From the NCBI GenBank assembly GCA_039030335.1, contig JBCCEJ010000066.1, positions 1 through 31,659 on the forward strand: 31,659 nucleotides of DNA, written 5' to 3'. The stretch's first letter is position 1, and every line of letters begins with the position of its first letter. The notes under the pieces are model-generated. The model was not told the DNA's origin, did not search any database, and saw only the letters and a program-made list of their open reading frames with translations. Shown here in pieces: positions 1 through 8,640 of this stretch. The translations under genes and the position numbers were made by a program. The stretch comes from JBCCEJ01 sp039030335. GTDB taxonomy: Bacteria; Pseudomonadota; Gammaproteobacteria; HK1.

Positions 1-1
1 C

Positions 2-2188
2 TTGGACCCGGGCAAGACCTACACACGCAAGCTGAAAGAGATCATGCTGGCGCTAAAGATCGAGCAGGAGCTCAACAAGGACGAGATCCTGGAGCTCTAC
101 CTGAATAAGATCTTCCTCGGTCACCGCGCGTATGGCGTAGGCGCAGCCGCCCAGGTCTACTACGGCCGTAATATCGAAGAATTGACCCTCGCGCAGATGG
201 CCATGATCGCCGGCCTCCCGCAGCGACCGTCCGACTTCAACCCGATCACGAACCCTGACAAGGCGCGCGATCGCCGCAATCACGTTCTCTGGCGCCTGCG
301 TAAAGAGGGCTACATCAGCCAGGACGACATGCTCGCTTCCCAGGCCGAGCCGTTGAGTGCCGGACTGCACGCATCGCCGATCGAGCTGTCGGCGCCGTAC
401 GTTGCCGAAATGGCCCGTCAGCGCATCAAGCAGCGCTTCGGAGACGCGGCCTTCTCGGCGGGCTACAAGGTCTACACGACGCTCGACACCCGTCTGCAAC
501 AGGCCGCCGATGCGGCGCTGCGCAATTCGCTCATCGGCTACGATCGACGGCACGGCTGGCGCGGGCCTGAGCTCCAGTTGGAGATGGACGGTCTCGACCC
601 CGGCAATCCCGACGCCGCGCGCGCGGAGTCCATGCTGGCCGATATCCCGCTACTCGGCGGTCTGACACCGGCTCTGGTGCTCGCTGTTCAGAAGAAGACT
701 GCGACCGTGTGGGTGCGTCGTCACGGGGTCGTGACGCTCGAGTGGGCTGCGCTGTCGTGGGCGCGCAAGCACATCAACACGCATCGTGTCGGCAAGAAAC
801 CAAAACGCGCCGCCGACGTGCTGGCCGCCGGTGACGTGGTGCGGGTGCACTACGTTGAAGTGACCGAGAAGGTCAAAAGGAAAAAGGGCCGCAAGACCGT
901 CACCGAGACGCGGAGCGTAGAGCGCTGGCGGCTCGCCCAGCTTCCCGAGATCGAAGGCGCATTCGTCGCGCTCCATCCCAAGGACGGCGCCGTCGTCGCG
1001 CTCGCGGGTGGCTTCGACTTCAAGCGGAGCAAGTTCAACCGGGTCACGCAGGCTTACCGGCAGCCGGGATCGTCGTTCAAACCGTTTATCTACGCAGCCG
1101 CTCTGGAGAAGGGTTTCACGGCTGCCAGCACGGTCAACGATGCACCGATCGTATTCGACGACGCAGGGCTCGAGTCGGCGTGGCGCCCGGAGAATTACAG
1201 CGGCAAATCGTTCGGTCCGACGCGGTTGCGTCTCGCGCTCACGAAGTCGCGCAATCTGGTCTCGATCCGGCTGCTCCGGGCCATCGGCGTCGACTACGCG
1301 CTCGACCAGCTGCAGCGCTTCGGCATCAACGCTGGTCGCCTGCCGCGCGACCTCAGTCTGTCGCTCGGGAGCGGCGTGGTGCGCCCCCTGGATATCGCTG
1401 CTGGGTACAGCGTGCTCGCCAATGGCGGGTTCCGTGTGAATCCTCATGTCATCAGTCGTATCGAGGATGCCGACGGCAAGACCGTTTACGTAGCCAGTCC
1501 GCGCCAGGCTTGCCGCGCATGCAACGTACCTGGCCCGGTCCTGGTCGTTCCGGACCAGGAGCCTGGAACCGGGGGATCCGAGGCGGTGGGTTCGACCATC
1601 AAGGTGTCCGACAACGCGACTGACGTACCACCCGACCCCCGCGTTCGCATCGTCATTCCGGACGATCCGGCTCTCGCGCCGCGTACGCTTCCAGCCGGCA
1701 ACGCCTGGGTGATGTACTCGATGCTGCAAGATGTGGTTCGCGCCGGCACGGCGGTACGGGCGAAGGTGCTCAAACGCGCGGACCTCGCGGGCAAGACGGG
1801 GACGACCAACGACCAGCGCGACGCGTGGTTCTCCGGTTTCAGCCAGGATCTGGTCGCGACCGCGTGGGTTGGTTTTGACCGCGTGCAGCCGATGGGCCGC
1901 GCTGAAACTGGCAGCCGGGCCGCGTTGCCGATGTGGATAGACTTCATGGGCACGGCCCTCAAGCTGCCGGAATACAGCGAGGAACGGCCGCCGCCGCCGC
2001 CGGAGGACATGGTGCAGGTACGCATCGACGCTGACTCCGGCCTGCTCGCCTCTGGGAATACGGCCAATGTCATGGTTGAGTACTTCCGGCCGCAGAACGC
2101 GCCGGACCGGAATCAGGCGCTGCGCGCCGCGTCGGCGGCCGCGTCTGCTCAAAAGGAAGCCAAGGACCTGTCAGAACAAATCTGGTAG
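2..2188 (+). CDS. mrcA: Penicillin-binding protein 1A, 5'-truncated by the window edge
   Basis: Bifunctional class A peptidoglycan synthase: glycosyltransferase (lipid II polymerisation) and DD-transpeptidase, anchored in the inner membrane with its catalytic part in the periplasm. The window begins inside the glycosyltransferase domain, so the membrane anchor and the start codon are missing. What is visible is the end of that domain (LELYLNKIFLGHRAYGVGAA, then the LPQRPSDFNP region), an inserted OB-like segment at about residues 180-310 rich in Lys/Arg (KVKRKKGRK), and a complete transpeptidase domain. The latter has the SxxK active-site motif in PGSSFKPF, the SxN motif as SRNLVS, and the KTG motif as AGKTGTTND. 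The C-terminal tail is Pro/Glu-rich (ERPPPPPEDM). The next gene follows after 116 bases on the same strand. The family identification is very secure; the 1A subtype rests on the OB-like insert and the overall layout. Confidence 0.95.
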   Translation: MDPGKTYTRKLKEIMLALKIEQELNKDEILELYLNKIFLGHRAYGVGAAAQVYYGRNIEELTLAQMAMIAGLPQRPSDFNPITNPDKARDRRNHVLWRLRKEGYISQDDMLASQAEPLSAGLHASPIELSAPYVAEMARQRIKQRFGDAAFSAGYKVYTTLDTRLQQAADAALRNSLIGYDRRHGWRGPELQLEMDGLDPGNPDAARAESMLADIPLLGGLTPALVLAVQKKTATVWVRRHGVVTLEWAALSWARKHINTHRVGKKPKRAADVLAAGDVVRVHYVEVTEKVKRKKGRKTVTETRSVERWRLAQLPEIEGAFVALHPKDGAVVALAGGFDFKRSKFNRVTQAYRQPGSSFKPFIYAAALEKGFTAASTVNDAPIVFDDAGLESAWRPENYSGKSFGPTRLRLALTKSRNLVSIRLLRAIGVDYALDQLQRFGINAGRLPRDLSLSLGSGVVRPLDIAAGYSVLANGGFRVNPHVISRIEDADGKTVYVASPRQACRACNVPGPVLVVPDQEPGTGGSEAVGSTIKVSDNATDVPPDPRVRIVIPDDPALAPRTLPAGNAWVMYSMLQDVVRAGTAVRAKVLKRADLAGKTGTTNDQRDAWFSGFSQDLVATAWVGFDRVQPMGRAETGSRAALPMWIDFMGTALKLPEYSEERPPPPPEDMVQVRIDADSGLLASGNTANVMVEYFRPQNAPDRNQALRAASAAASAQKEAKDLSEQIW

Positions 2189-2304
2189 CCGTCATGCTGG
2201 CGCCAGATTTCCCGGTCCCAATGCGCGAATGAGACTGAACTGCGCCTTACCGGGTGCATGGTTACTGAGTGCCGCGGTCGCCTGAACCGCGGGAAGGAGT
2301 CCTG

Positions 2305-2910
2305 ATGCGCGGCGACAGCATGCGCTCACAGGTTGCCCGCGAGGCAGCCCGGCTGATGCTCGAAGGTGGCCTCACCGATTTTCAGTTTGCCAAGCGCAAA
2401 GCGGCGGAGCGCCTCGGCGTTGTCGATCGCGGCGCGTTGCCAAACAACATCGAGATCGAGTCCGCGCTCGTTGAGTATCAAAGGCTGTTTCGGTCGGACG
2501 TACAGCCCCAGCGCCTCGCCGCGCTGCGCGCTTCGGCTGTGCAGGCGATGCGCTTCCTGGTCGATTTCGAGCCGCGCCTCGCTGGCCCCGTCCTAAGCGG
2601 CACGGCTGACCAGCACAGCGCCGTAGAGATCCACCTGCACGCCGATTCGCCTGAAGAAGTCGGTATGTTTCTGGAAGAACGCGGCATTCCCTACGAACTC
2701 GCTGACCGGCGGGTACGAACTGGTCCGGACGTCGGGCAGTCTTATCCGGTCTTTGAATTCATGGCGGGCGACGCGCCAATTGAGCTGCTGGTTTTGCCGT
2801 ATCGCATGACCCGTCAGCCGCCGCTTTCACCGGTGACGGGCAAAGCCATGCAGCGTGCCAACCTGCGCAAGGCCGAGCGGCTGATCGAGGCGCCCGCCGA
2901 ATCCACGTGA
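2305..2910 (+). CDS. Conserved protein of unknown function (nucleotidyltransferase-like)
   Basis: A 201-residue soluble protein. The start at 2305 is chosen because a strong ribosome-binding site, GGGAAGGAG, lies at 2291-2299; an in-frame ATG 36 bases upstream has none. The N-terminal half is helical and basic (AREAARLMLEGG, then FQFAKRKAAERLG). The C-terminal half has a beta-rich pattern with HLHADSPEEV, FLEERGIPYEL and PIELLVLPYRM. From memory it matches a roughly 200-residue family seen next to priA-type genes in gammaproteobacteria, sometimes labelled as a nucleotidyltransferase or, probably wrongly, as a UDP-N-acetylmuramate-alanine ligase. No catalytic motif can be pinned down here. Its stop codon overlaps the GTG start of priA (GTGA), so the two are probably translationally coupled. 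Confidence 0.85.
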   Translation: MRGDSMRSQVAREAARLMLEGGLTDFQFAKRKAAERLGVVDRGALPNNIEIESALVEYQRLFRSDVQPQRLAALRASAVQAMRFLVDFEPRLAGPVLSGTADQHSAVEIHLHADSPEEVGMFLEERGIPYELADRRVRTGPDVGQSYPVFEFMAGDAPIELLVLPYRMTRQPPLSPVTGKAMQRANLRKAERLIEAPAEST

Positions 2911-5108
2911 ACGTCGGCGCCTACGCCACGGTCGCCGTGCCCTCGCCGCTGCGCCGCACCTTCGACTACGCGATCCCGGCCGCCTTGCGCGGAACCGTTG
3001 CGCGTGGATGCCGGGTGGTGGTGCCGTTCGCCAGGGGTCGGCAGGTTGGCGTTGTACTTCGGTTGACCGAAGAGCCGGCCGTCGACGCGAGCCGCGTGCG
3101 GCCGCTCGCAGAACTCCTGGACACCGACCCGCTTCTGCCCGAGCCGGTGCTCGCGCTGCTCGAATGGGCGGCGGGCTATTACCATCACCCGGTTGGCGAA
3201 GTGATGCAAAGCGCGCTGCCGACCCTGTTGCGGCGGCTCGATCACACCGCCAAACGTGGTCCCCGCCAGTGGTCTTTGACCGCCGCGGGCGCCAGCCTCG
3301 ACCATGCCACGCTCGGCCGGGCACGACGCCAGCGCGAAGCGCTGGAGCTGCTGGGCGAGTACCCCGGTCTACAGCGCTCGGAGGTCGAAGCGCTGGCCCC
3401 GGGGGCTGGTGCAGCGCTGGCGAGCCTCGCTCGCAAGGGCCTGGTGAGTGCCAGCGAGCACGGCGAGGTGCTGCCGGCGCTGGACCCCGAGCAATCCCCG
3501 GATCTGAACGAGGCTCAGCAAGCCGCAGTAACACGCATGTGCGCAGCGTCGGGGTTCGACGTGATGTTGTTGCACGGCGTGACCGGCAGCGGCAAGACCG
3601 AGGTATATCTGCGCTTTGCGGCTGCGTGCCTTGCGCGCGGGCATCAGGTCCTCGTGCTGGTGCCCGAGATCGGGCTGACGCCGCAAATGGTCAACCGCTT
3701 CCGGCGGCGCCTTGGGGCCACCCTGGTGACGCTGCATTCCGGACTCGCTTCCGGCGCCCGGCGCAACGCGTGGCTCGCCGCTCGCGCCGGGCGTGCGCAA
3801 GTTGTCCTCGGTACCCGCTCATCCGTGTTTACGCCAATGCCCAGGCTCGGGGCCATCGTGGTCGACGAGGAACACGACCTCTCTTACAAGCAGCAGGACG
3901 GTTTTCGCTACTCCGCTCGCGATGTCGCTGTAATGCGGGCGCGCCGCGCCGATGTCCCGATCGTACTCGGCAGCGCAACCCCGGCCCTGGAGAGCATGCA
4001 CAATACTCTCGGGCACCGGTCAACGCGTCTTGAACTTGCCACGCGGGCAGGCGGTGCGCGGATGCCGACAATTCAGATCGTCGACATCCGGGCAGAGCGC
4101 CTGCGTGGTCATCTGTCGGCGCAATTGCTGAGTGCGATCCGCACAACGCTCGATGCCGGCCAGCAAGTCCTGCTGTTCGTGAATCGTCGTGGGTTTGCGC
4201 CAGCGTTGCTCTGCCACGAATGTGGCCACGTACACGACTGTCCGCGTTGCGATGCCCATCTCGTAGTGCACCGTGGGGCACGCCAGCTCCGCTGTCATCA
4301 CTGCGGTCGCGAATCGGGAATGCCGTCACGGTGCGCAGACTGCGGCTCGAGCGAACTCCGCCCGGTTGGCCTTGGCACCGAGCGTCTCGAAGCTGAACTG
4401 GGCGAGCAGTTTCCAGACGTGCAGATCGAGCGTATCGACAGGGACACCACACGCCGCCGCGGCGCGTTGGAGCAGAGTCTGGAACGAGCCCGGAGCGGTG
4501 CGACCCAGATCCTTGTGGGCACCCAGATGCTCGCCAAAGGCCACGATTTTCCGAGCGTCACGCTGGTGGGCATCCTGGATGCCGACAGTGGCCTTTTCAG
4601 CACGGATTTTCGGGCCAGTGAGCGCCTCGCGCAGCTCGTTCTGCAGGTGGCCGGTCGCGCCGGGCGGTCCAACGATCCGGGCCGGGTGTTGATCCAGACG
4701 CACCAGCCTGATCATCCGCTATTGACGGTGTTGACGCGTCAGAACTACGGCGAATTTGCCGGTGCCGCATTGGCCGAACGCGCGGCGGCCAGCTGGCCGC
4801 CGCATGCCGCGCTCGCGCTGCTGCGGGCCGAAGCCCCTGACAGCGGCGCGTGCGAAGACTTCCTGCGTGAGGCTGCGTTGACGGCTCGTGCACTCACACC
4901 CGATTCGCAGGGTGTACAGGTGCTCGGCCCGGTCCCTGCTCCGATGGAGCGGCGCATGGGAAGGCGTCGCTATCAACTGCTGTTCTCCGCCGCCTCACGC
5001 GGTGCGCTGCACGAGCTGTTGACGCCGCTCGCGACGGCTCTGGAGACGATGCCGCAGGCCCGACGCGTGCGCTGGTCGTTGGACGTGGATCCCCAGGATC
5101 TCACCTGA
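2907..5108 (+). CDS. priA: Primosomal protein N' (replication restart helicase PriA)
   Basis: ATP-dependent 3'-5' DNA helicase that recognises stalled forks and reloads DnaB away from oriC. At 733 residues it has the usual full length. The N-terminal DNA-binding domain begins GAYATVAVPSPLRRTFDY. The helicase core has Walker A GVTGSGKTE near residue 225, Walker B as DEEHD, and the motif GSATPALES. A zinc-binding insert carries eight cysteines in four CxxC pairs (CHEC, CPRC, CHHC, CADC). The helicase C-terminal motifs are present in VGTQMLAKGHDFPSV and QVAGRAGR. The start is GTG at 2907, overlapping the previous gene's TGA by 4 bases, which supports this start. No truncation or missing motif was seen. 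Confidence 0.97.
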   Translation: MNVGAYATVAVPSPLRRTFDYAIPAALRGTVARGCRVVVPFARGRQVGVVLRLTEEPAVDASRVRPLAELLDTDPLLPEPVLALLEWAAGYYHHPVGEVMQSALPTLLRRLDHTAKRGPRQWSLTAAGASLDHATLGRARRQREALELLGEYPGLQRSEVEALAPGAGAALASLARKGLVSASEHGEVLPALDPEQSPDLNEAQQAAVTRMCAASGFDVMLLHGVTGSGKTEVYLRFAAACLARGHQVLVLVPEIGLTPQMVNRFRRRLGATLVTLHSGLASGARRNAWLAARAGRAQVVLGTRSSVFTPMPRLGAIVVDEEHDLSYKQQDGFRYSARDVAVMRARRADVPIVLGSATPALESMHNTLGHRSTRLELATRAGGARMPTIQIVDIRAERLRGHLSAQLLSAIRTTLDAGQQVLLFVNRRGFAPALLCHECGHVHDCPRCDAHLVVHRGARQLRCHHCGRESGMPSRCADCGSSELRPVGLGTERLEAELGEQFPDVQIERIDRDTTRRRGALEQSLERARSGATQILVGTQMLAKGHDFPSVTLVGILDADSGLFSTDFRASERLAQLVLQVAGRAGRSNDPGRVLIQTHQPDHPLLTVLTRQNYGEFAGAALAERAAASWPPHAALALLRAEAPDSGACEDFLREAALTARALTPDSQGVQVLGPVPAPMERRMGRRRYQLLFSAASRGALHELLTPLATALETMPQARRVRWSLDVDPQDLT

Positions 5109-5128
5109 AAGCCGGAATTCGCCTCGAT

Positions 5129-5179
5129 TTGTCCATTCGCAGTCTATTTTTCTTTATCTAAATCAGTACAATATGCTTG
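5129..5179 (+). promoter_or_regulatory. AT-rich candidate promoter for argS
   Basis: The 94 bases between priA and argS contain an AT-rich island unlike the surrounding coding DNA. A good -10-like hexamer, TACAAT, sits at 5167-5172. The matching -35 region is poor. An upstream TTGTCC at 5129-5134 is spaced 18 bases from a weaker TTTATC at 5153-5158. If TACAAT is used, transcription would start near 5179, downstream of the ATG at 5173, which would exclude that ATG as the translation start. Confidence 0.4.
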
Positions 5180-5202
5180 TTATCTCAAGTGGATGCGTAG
5201 AA

Positions 5203-6954
5203 TTGCGCGAGCTCGTCAAGACACTGATGGAGTCGGCACTGCAAAACGCCAGAGACGCTGGCGCGCTGCAGTTGGAGGAATCTCCAGGCGTGGTCATCAA
5301 CCGCAACCGGGATCGTCAGCACGGCGATTTCGCGTGCCCGCTCGCCATGTCACTCGCCAAGGCTGCCCGCCGCAAACCGCGCGATATCGCCGCCGCGCTG
5401 GTCGAGCACCTGCCCGACTCTGACCTGGTCGAACGCGTGGAGATCGCGGGGCCGGGGTTCATCAACGTATTCCTGGCTGACGCCGCGTACCACCAGCTGG
5501 TCGGGCAGATCCGAAGCGAAGACACTCGCTACGGACGCACCGAGACACGCGCTGACGACACGATTCAGGTCGAGTTCGTTTCGGCCAATCCGACCGGTCC
5601 ACTCCACGTTGGGCATGGGCGCGGAGCTGCCTACGGCGATGCCGTTGCCTCGCTTCTGGAGGCCGCGGGCTACAACGTCCAGCGTGAGTACTACGTGAAC
5701 GACGCCGGTCGGCAGATGGACATCCTCACGACCAGCGTCTGGGTGCGTTACGTACAGCAGGCGGGCGTCGATTTCCCGTTTCCAGCCAATGGCTACCAGG
5801 GTGATTACATCCACGCGATCGCCGCCGAGGTGCTGAGCGCGCATGGCGATGCGCTCGCGCCCGAGGCGTCGGCCATCGGTGATGAACTACCGGCGGACGA
5901 ACCCGATGGTGGCGACAAGGAAGCGTACATCGATGCGCTGATCGCGCGTGCGCAGGCGCTGCTCGGGGAACAGCGCTATCGCCTGGTGTTCGATTTGACG
6001 GCCGACACGCTGGTCGATGACATCCGCCAGGATCTCGAAGGATTCGGCGTGCATCACGACCGCTGGTTCTCAGAACGCTCGCTCGTCACCAGCGCGCAGC
6101 TGGACCGGGCCGTCGAACGACTGAAGACCTCCGGGCACATCTACGAGACAGATGGCGCTTGGTGGTTCCGGTCAACGGATTTTGGCGATGAAAAAGACCG
6201 GGTTGTCATTCGCGACAACGGCCAGAGCACTTATTTCGCCTCCGATATCGCCTACCACATGGATAAGCTGGAGCGTTTCCGCAACGTCATCAACGTATGG
6301 GGTGCTGACCATCACGGTTACATCGCACGCGTCAAAGGGTCGTTGAGTGCGCTCGGCGAGGATGCCGGGCGGCTGCGCATTCAGCTCGTGCAGTTCGCGA
6401 ATCTCTATAGCGGCGGCGAAAAGATGCAGATGTCGACCCGCTCTGGCGAGTACGTGACGCTGCGACAGCTTCGCGAAGACGTTGGCCGCGATGCGGCGCG
6501 CTTCTACTACGTCATGCGCAAGAACGATCAGCATCTGGATTTCGACCTGGATCTGGCGCGCTCGCAAACCCGCGACAATCCGGTGTACTACGTCCAGTAT
6601 GCACACGCGCGAATTCACAGCGTGTTCCGGCGCGCCGCTGAAGCGGGCGTTTCGCTGGATGGCGGGACCGGGTCTCTTGCGCGGCTGGTGGAACCTCAGG
6701 AACGCGCGTTGATGCAACTGCTGGAGCGCTATCCGGAAGCGGTCATGGCCGCGGCTGAGGAAGCTGCGCCGCATCAGGTCGCCCATTACCTGCGCGATGT
6801 CGCCAATGGCTTGCACAGCTGGTACGACGCGCACCGCATGCTGGTCGATGAAGCCGAACTCCGGCTCGCCCGCCTGACGCTGGCCGACGCAGCCAGGGTC
6901 GTGCTCAGAAATGGTCTCGATCTGCTCGGGGTCAGTGCACCAGAGGCCATGTAA
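5203..6954 (+). CDS. argS: Arginyl-tRNA synthetase
   Basis: Class I aminoacyl-tRNA synthetase that charges tRNA-Arg with arginine in the cytoplasm. The HIGH-type motif is visible as LHVGHGRGAAYGD, and the KMSKS-equivalent loop is KMQMSTRSGEYVTL. The C-terminal helical anticodon-binding (DALR) domain runs from about residue 460. I place the start at TTG 5203, giving 583 residues, rather than at the ATG at 5173. From TTG the protein begins RELVKTLMESAL, which has the same length and pattern as the N-termini of Pseudomonas-type ArgS as I recall them. The ten extra residues from the ATG would be unusual. A further ATG at 5227 is possible but would shorten the N-terminal domain. The next gene starts 3 bases after the stop. 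Confidence 0.95.
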   Translation: MRELVKTLMESALQNARDAGALQLEESPGVVINRNRDRQHGDFACPLAMSLAKAARRKPRDIAAALVEHLPDSDLVERVEIAGPGFINVFLADAAYHQLVGQIRSEDTRYGRTETRADDTIQVEFVSANPTGPLHVGHGRGAAYGDAVASLLEAAGYNVQREYYVNDAGRQMDILTTSVWVRYVQQAGVDFPFPANGYQGDYIHAIAAEVLSAHGDALAPEASAIGDELPADEPDGGDKEAYIDALIARAQALLGEQRYRLVFDLTADTLVDDIRQDLEGFGVHHDRWFSERSLVTSAQLDRAVERLKTSGHIYETDGAWWFRSTDFGDEKDRVVIRDNGQSTYFASDIAYHMDKLERFRNVINVWGADHHGYIARVKGSLSALGEDAGRLRIQLVQFANLYSGGEKMQMSTRSGEYVTLRQLREDVGRDAARFYYVMRKNDQHLDFDLDLARSQTRDNPVYYVQYAHARIHSVFRRAAEAGVSLDGGTGSLARLVEPQERALMQLLERYPEAVMAAAEEAAPHQVAHYLRDVANGLHSWYDAHRMLVDEAELRLARLTLADAARVVLRNGLDLLGVSAPEAM

Positions 6955-6957
6955 ACG

Positions 6958-7707
6958 ATGCCACGAGATTACAAGAACCGTCCGGCGGCCCGGCGCAAGA
7001 AAGCGAGCGACGGTCCCCCACGCTGGGCTTTTGCTCTCGGCGGTTTCGCACTGGGTCTTTGCGTGGCGGTGGGGGCGTATGTAGAAGGCCGTCATCCCGG
7101 CACGTTTCTGACCATAGCCGATTCTGCTCCAGTCCCGGATGGCCAGATGGACGCCGCGGAAGTGGCCGATGCCAGCGACGGGGCGCCCAGACCCCGTTTC
7201 GAGTTCTACAATCTGTTGCCTGAGATGGAAGTGAGCGTGCCGGTCGAACCGCGCGAGCGTACGCGCACCGGTCCGCAGGCACCGCAGCCGCAGCCGAGGC
7301 TTCGTGCACCGGCGCTGAGCGAAGCCGAACGCGCCGCGCGTCTGTTGGCTGGAGAAGATATCGAGGCGCGCCATTCGTCGGCTACCGACCCGGTTGTTGC
7401 TGCCGAGCAGGCCGGCGCACCGGTGACGGCTGCTGAGCCCGACACGGCGGAGCCCGCAGTTACGCCGGGTTCGGGGTATATGCTGCAGGTCGGGTCGTTC
7501 CGCGAGTTGTCGGATGCCGACCGGCTCAAGGCCGCGCTAGCGTTGAACGGCCACCGTGCGACGATCCACACCGCCAGGATGGATGACAACAGCGAACGTC
7601 ACCGCGTACGCCTCGGGCCGTTTCCCTCCAGAGACAGCGCCAAGCGCGTTAGCGTAGGTCTGGCTGATGGGGGTGTGCGGCCGCTGCTCATCAAGATCGA
7701 CAGTTGA
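6958..7707 (+). CDS. SPOR-domain inner-membrane protein (FtsN-like)
   Basis: A 249-residue bitopic membrane protein. It has a basic cytoplasmic N-terminus (RDYKNRPAARRKKAS), one transmembrane helix at about residues 23-41 (WAFALGGFALGLCVAVGA), and a long Pro/Ala/Glu-rich periplasmic linker. A C-terminal SPOR domain lies at about 172-248, marked by YMLQVGSF, RVRLGPFPS and PLLIKI. SPOR domains bind denuded peptidoglycan at the septum, so a role in cell division or cell-wall remodelling is likely. It follows argS after 3 bases and is probably co-transcribed. In Pseudomonas the argS-SPOR pair is followed by hslVU; that pair is absent here. It is FtsN-like in layout, but such argS-linked SPOR proteins need not be FtsN itself. 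Confidence 0.9.
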   Translation: MPRDYKNRPAARRKKASDGPPRWAFALGGFALGLCVAVGAYVEGRHPGTFLTIADSAPVPDGQMDAAEVADASDGAPRPRFEFYNLLPEMEVSVPVEPRERTRTGPQAPQPQPRLRAPALSEAERAARLLAGEDIEARHSSATDPVVAAEQAGAPVTAAEPDTAEPAVTPGSGYMLQVGSFRELSDADRLKAALALNGHRATIHTARMDDNSERHRVRLGPFPSRDSAKRVSVGLADGGVRPLLIKIDS

Positions 7708-7780
7708 AAAGCGGCGTTGCCGCGCCGGTTGGCGGAAAGTCACCGGTGGCATCGTGGTTAGCGTGGATTCAGGGCTGGGA

Positions 7781-7809
7781 GGCCGGGCCGCCCTTCCGGC
7801 GACCCGGCC
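7781..7809. terminator. GC-rich stem-loop between convergent genes
   Basis: GGCCGGG at 7781-7787 pairs with CCCGGCC at 7803-7809. After one C/A mismatch, CGCC at 7789-7792 pairs with GGCG at 7798-7801, closing a 5-base loop. This gives about 11 base pairs, almost all G-C. It lies between the stop of the SPOR gene and the stop of the convergent lipoprotein gene, where a bidirectional terminator would be expected. No T-tract follows on either strand, so it is not a textbook Rho-independent terminator. Confidence 0.5.
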
Positions 7810-7825
7810 CGTGCCCATCAGGCGT

Positions 7826-8296
7826 CTAGCGGGCGTCGCCGCTCGTAAGCTTGAACGTGTTGCCCCAGCTTTCGCGGAAGGCTTTCAGGCTCTTGTCATC
7901 AGCCTGCGCCACCCAGAAGCAGTACTCCGCACCATCACGCCACCGGCTCCATTGCAGGCAGGCCTGATCTTCTACGACGCGCCATTTGCCGGAATCGGTA
8001 TGTTCGTACTGGTCACCGGATGCGCCGCCCAGAGCGCCGTCTTTGCCGTAGTACACCTTGTACGGGCTGCCCGAGCGTGAGCTGACACCGGAAGCCGTCG
8101 TGTTTGCGAATGACGCCTGCACGCCTGCGCCATCAAGGAGCTTGTAGCCCGCCGGCACGCTGCCGAGCATTTCGGTCTTGGCGGCAGCCTTTTCCTCCGC
8201 TGCCTGCTGTGCGAGTTCTTCCTGTGTGGCACATGCGCTCAACATAACTGTTGCCACCACGGGCGCCACGATTCTTGCCGCGATAGATTTGTCCAT
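7826..8296 (-). CDS. Small predicted lipoprotein of unknown function
   Basis: A 156-residue exported protein. The start at 8296 is supported by AGGAG seven bases upstream (GAGGAGACGGGAA before ATG). Further in-frame ATGs upstream have no such site and would bury the signal peptide. The N-terminus is a lipoprotein signal ending in the lipobox MLSAC, with the modified cysteine at about residue 22, followed by an Ala/Glu-rich helical stretch. The mature domain carries GSPYKVYYGKDGALGG, then DSGKWRVVEDQACLQW and GAEYCFWV. The spaced G-x-W...ACLQW...YC pattern recalls small secreted DUF995-like domains, but I cannot confirm the family. The two domain cysteines could form a disulfide. It sits alone, convergent with the SPOR gene. 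Confidence 0.75.
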   Translation of the reverse strand: MDKSIAARIVAPVVATVMLSACATQEELAQQAAEEKAAAKTEMLGSVPAGYKLLDGAGVQASFANTTASGVSSRSGSPYKVYYGKDGALGGASGDQYEHTDSGKWRVVEDQACLQWSRWRDGAEYCFWVAQADDKSLKAFRESWGNTFKLTSGDAR

Positions 8297-8640
8297 TTCC
8301 CGTCTCCTCATCAGTGTTGGGGTTTTGGCTCTTGCTTCGATCGAACCGGTATGGCGTTCCGGGCCAACCGTTCGCGGCATCAAAACTACGAGTCCGCTGT
8401 GCGCAAAGCTTCACGTGTTTGCAGGAGCGACCAACGTTCTACCGGTGACCCCGTTTGGGCGACGTAATGAGGATAAGTGGCTGATTAAGATAAAATTTTA
8501 CGAGTCCACCGGCATGCGAAGCCGGGTGGGCCCGGATGGGTACAACGGGACACCTGAACGTTGACCCGGTGGTGCGCCCGCATCACTACCGGCGACTGCG
8601 CGGGACGCGCGCCTTCGACTGCAGGTGTTTACCCGGAGGA
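8297..8640. other. 344-base intergenic region
   Basis: No convincing gene. The left end carries the lipoprotein ribosome-binding site. An AT-rich patch (GATTAAGATAAAATTTTAC, around 8483-8501) stands out from the GC-rich surroundings and could contain a promoter for the lipoprotein gene. Beside it a stem-loop joins CCACC/GGC at 8506-8513 with GCC/GGGTGG at 8521-8529 (5 + 3 pairs, one bulge, 7-base loop). On the - strand this hairpin is followed after five bases by TAAAATTTT, so it could be a weak terminator for the alcohol dehydrogenase gene. Confidence 0.35.

Noticed and set aside
650..2152. 500-codon open frame on the - strand
   Set aside because: Antisense to PBP1A, Arg-rich, no domain or ribosome-binding site.
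2229..2285. 18-residue frame that looks like a short signal peptide, between mrcA and the next gene
   Set aside because: No ribosome-binding site and too short to judge; it may be chance.
6172..7374. 400-codon open frame on the - strand
   Set aside because: Antisense to argS and the SPOR gene, both secure; no recognisable motif.
7667..8080. 137-codon + strand frame after the SPOR gene
   Set aside because: It runs through the hairpin and is antisense to the lipoprotein gene, which has a good ribosome-binding site and lipobox.
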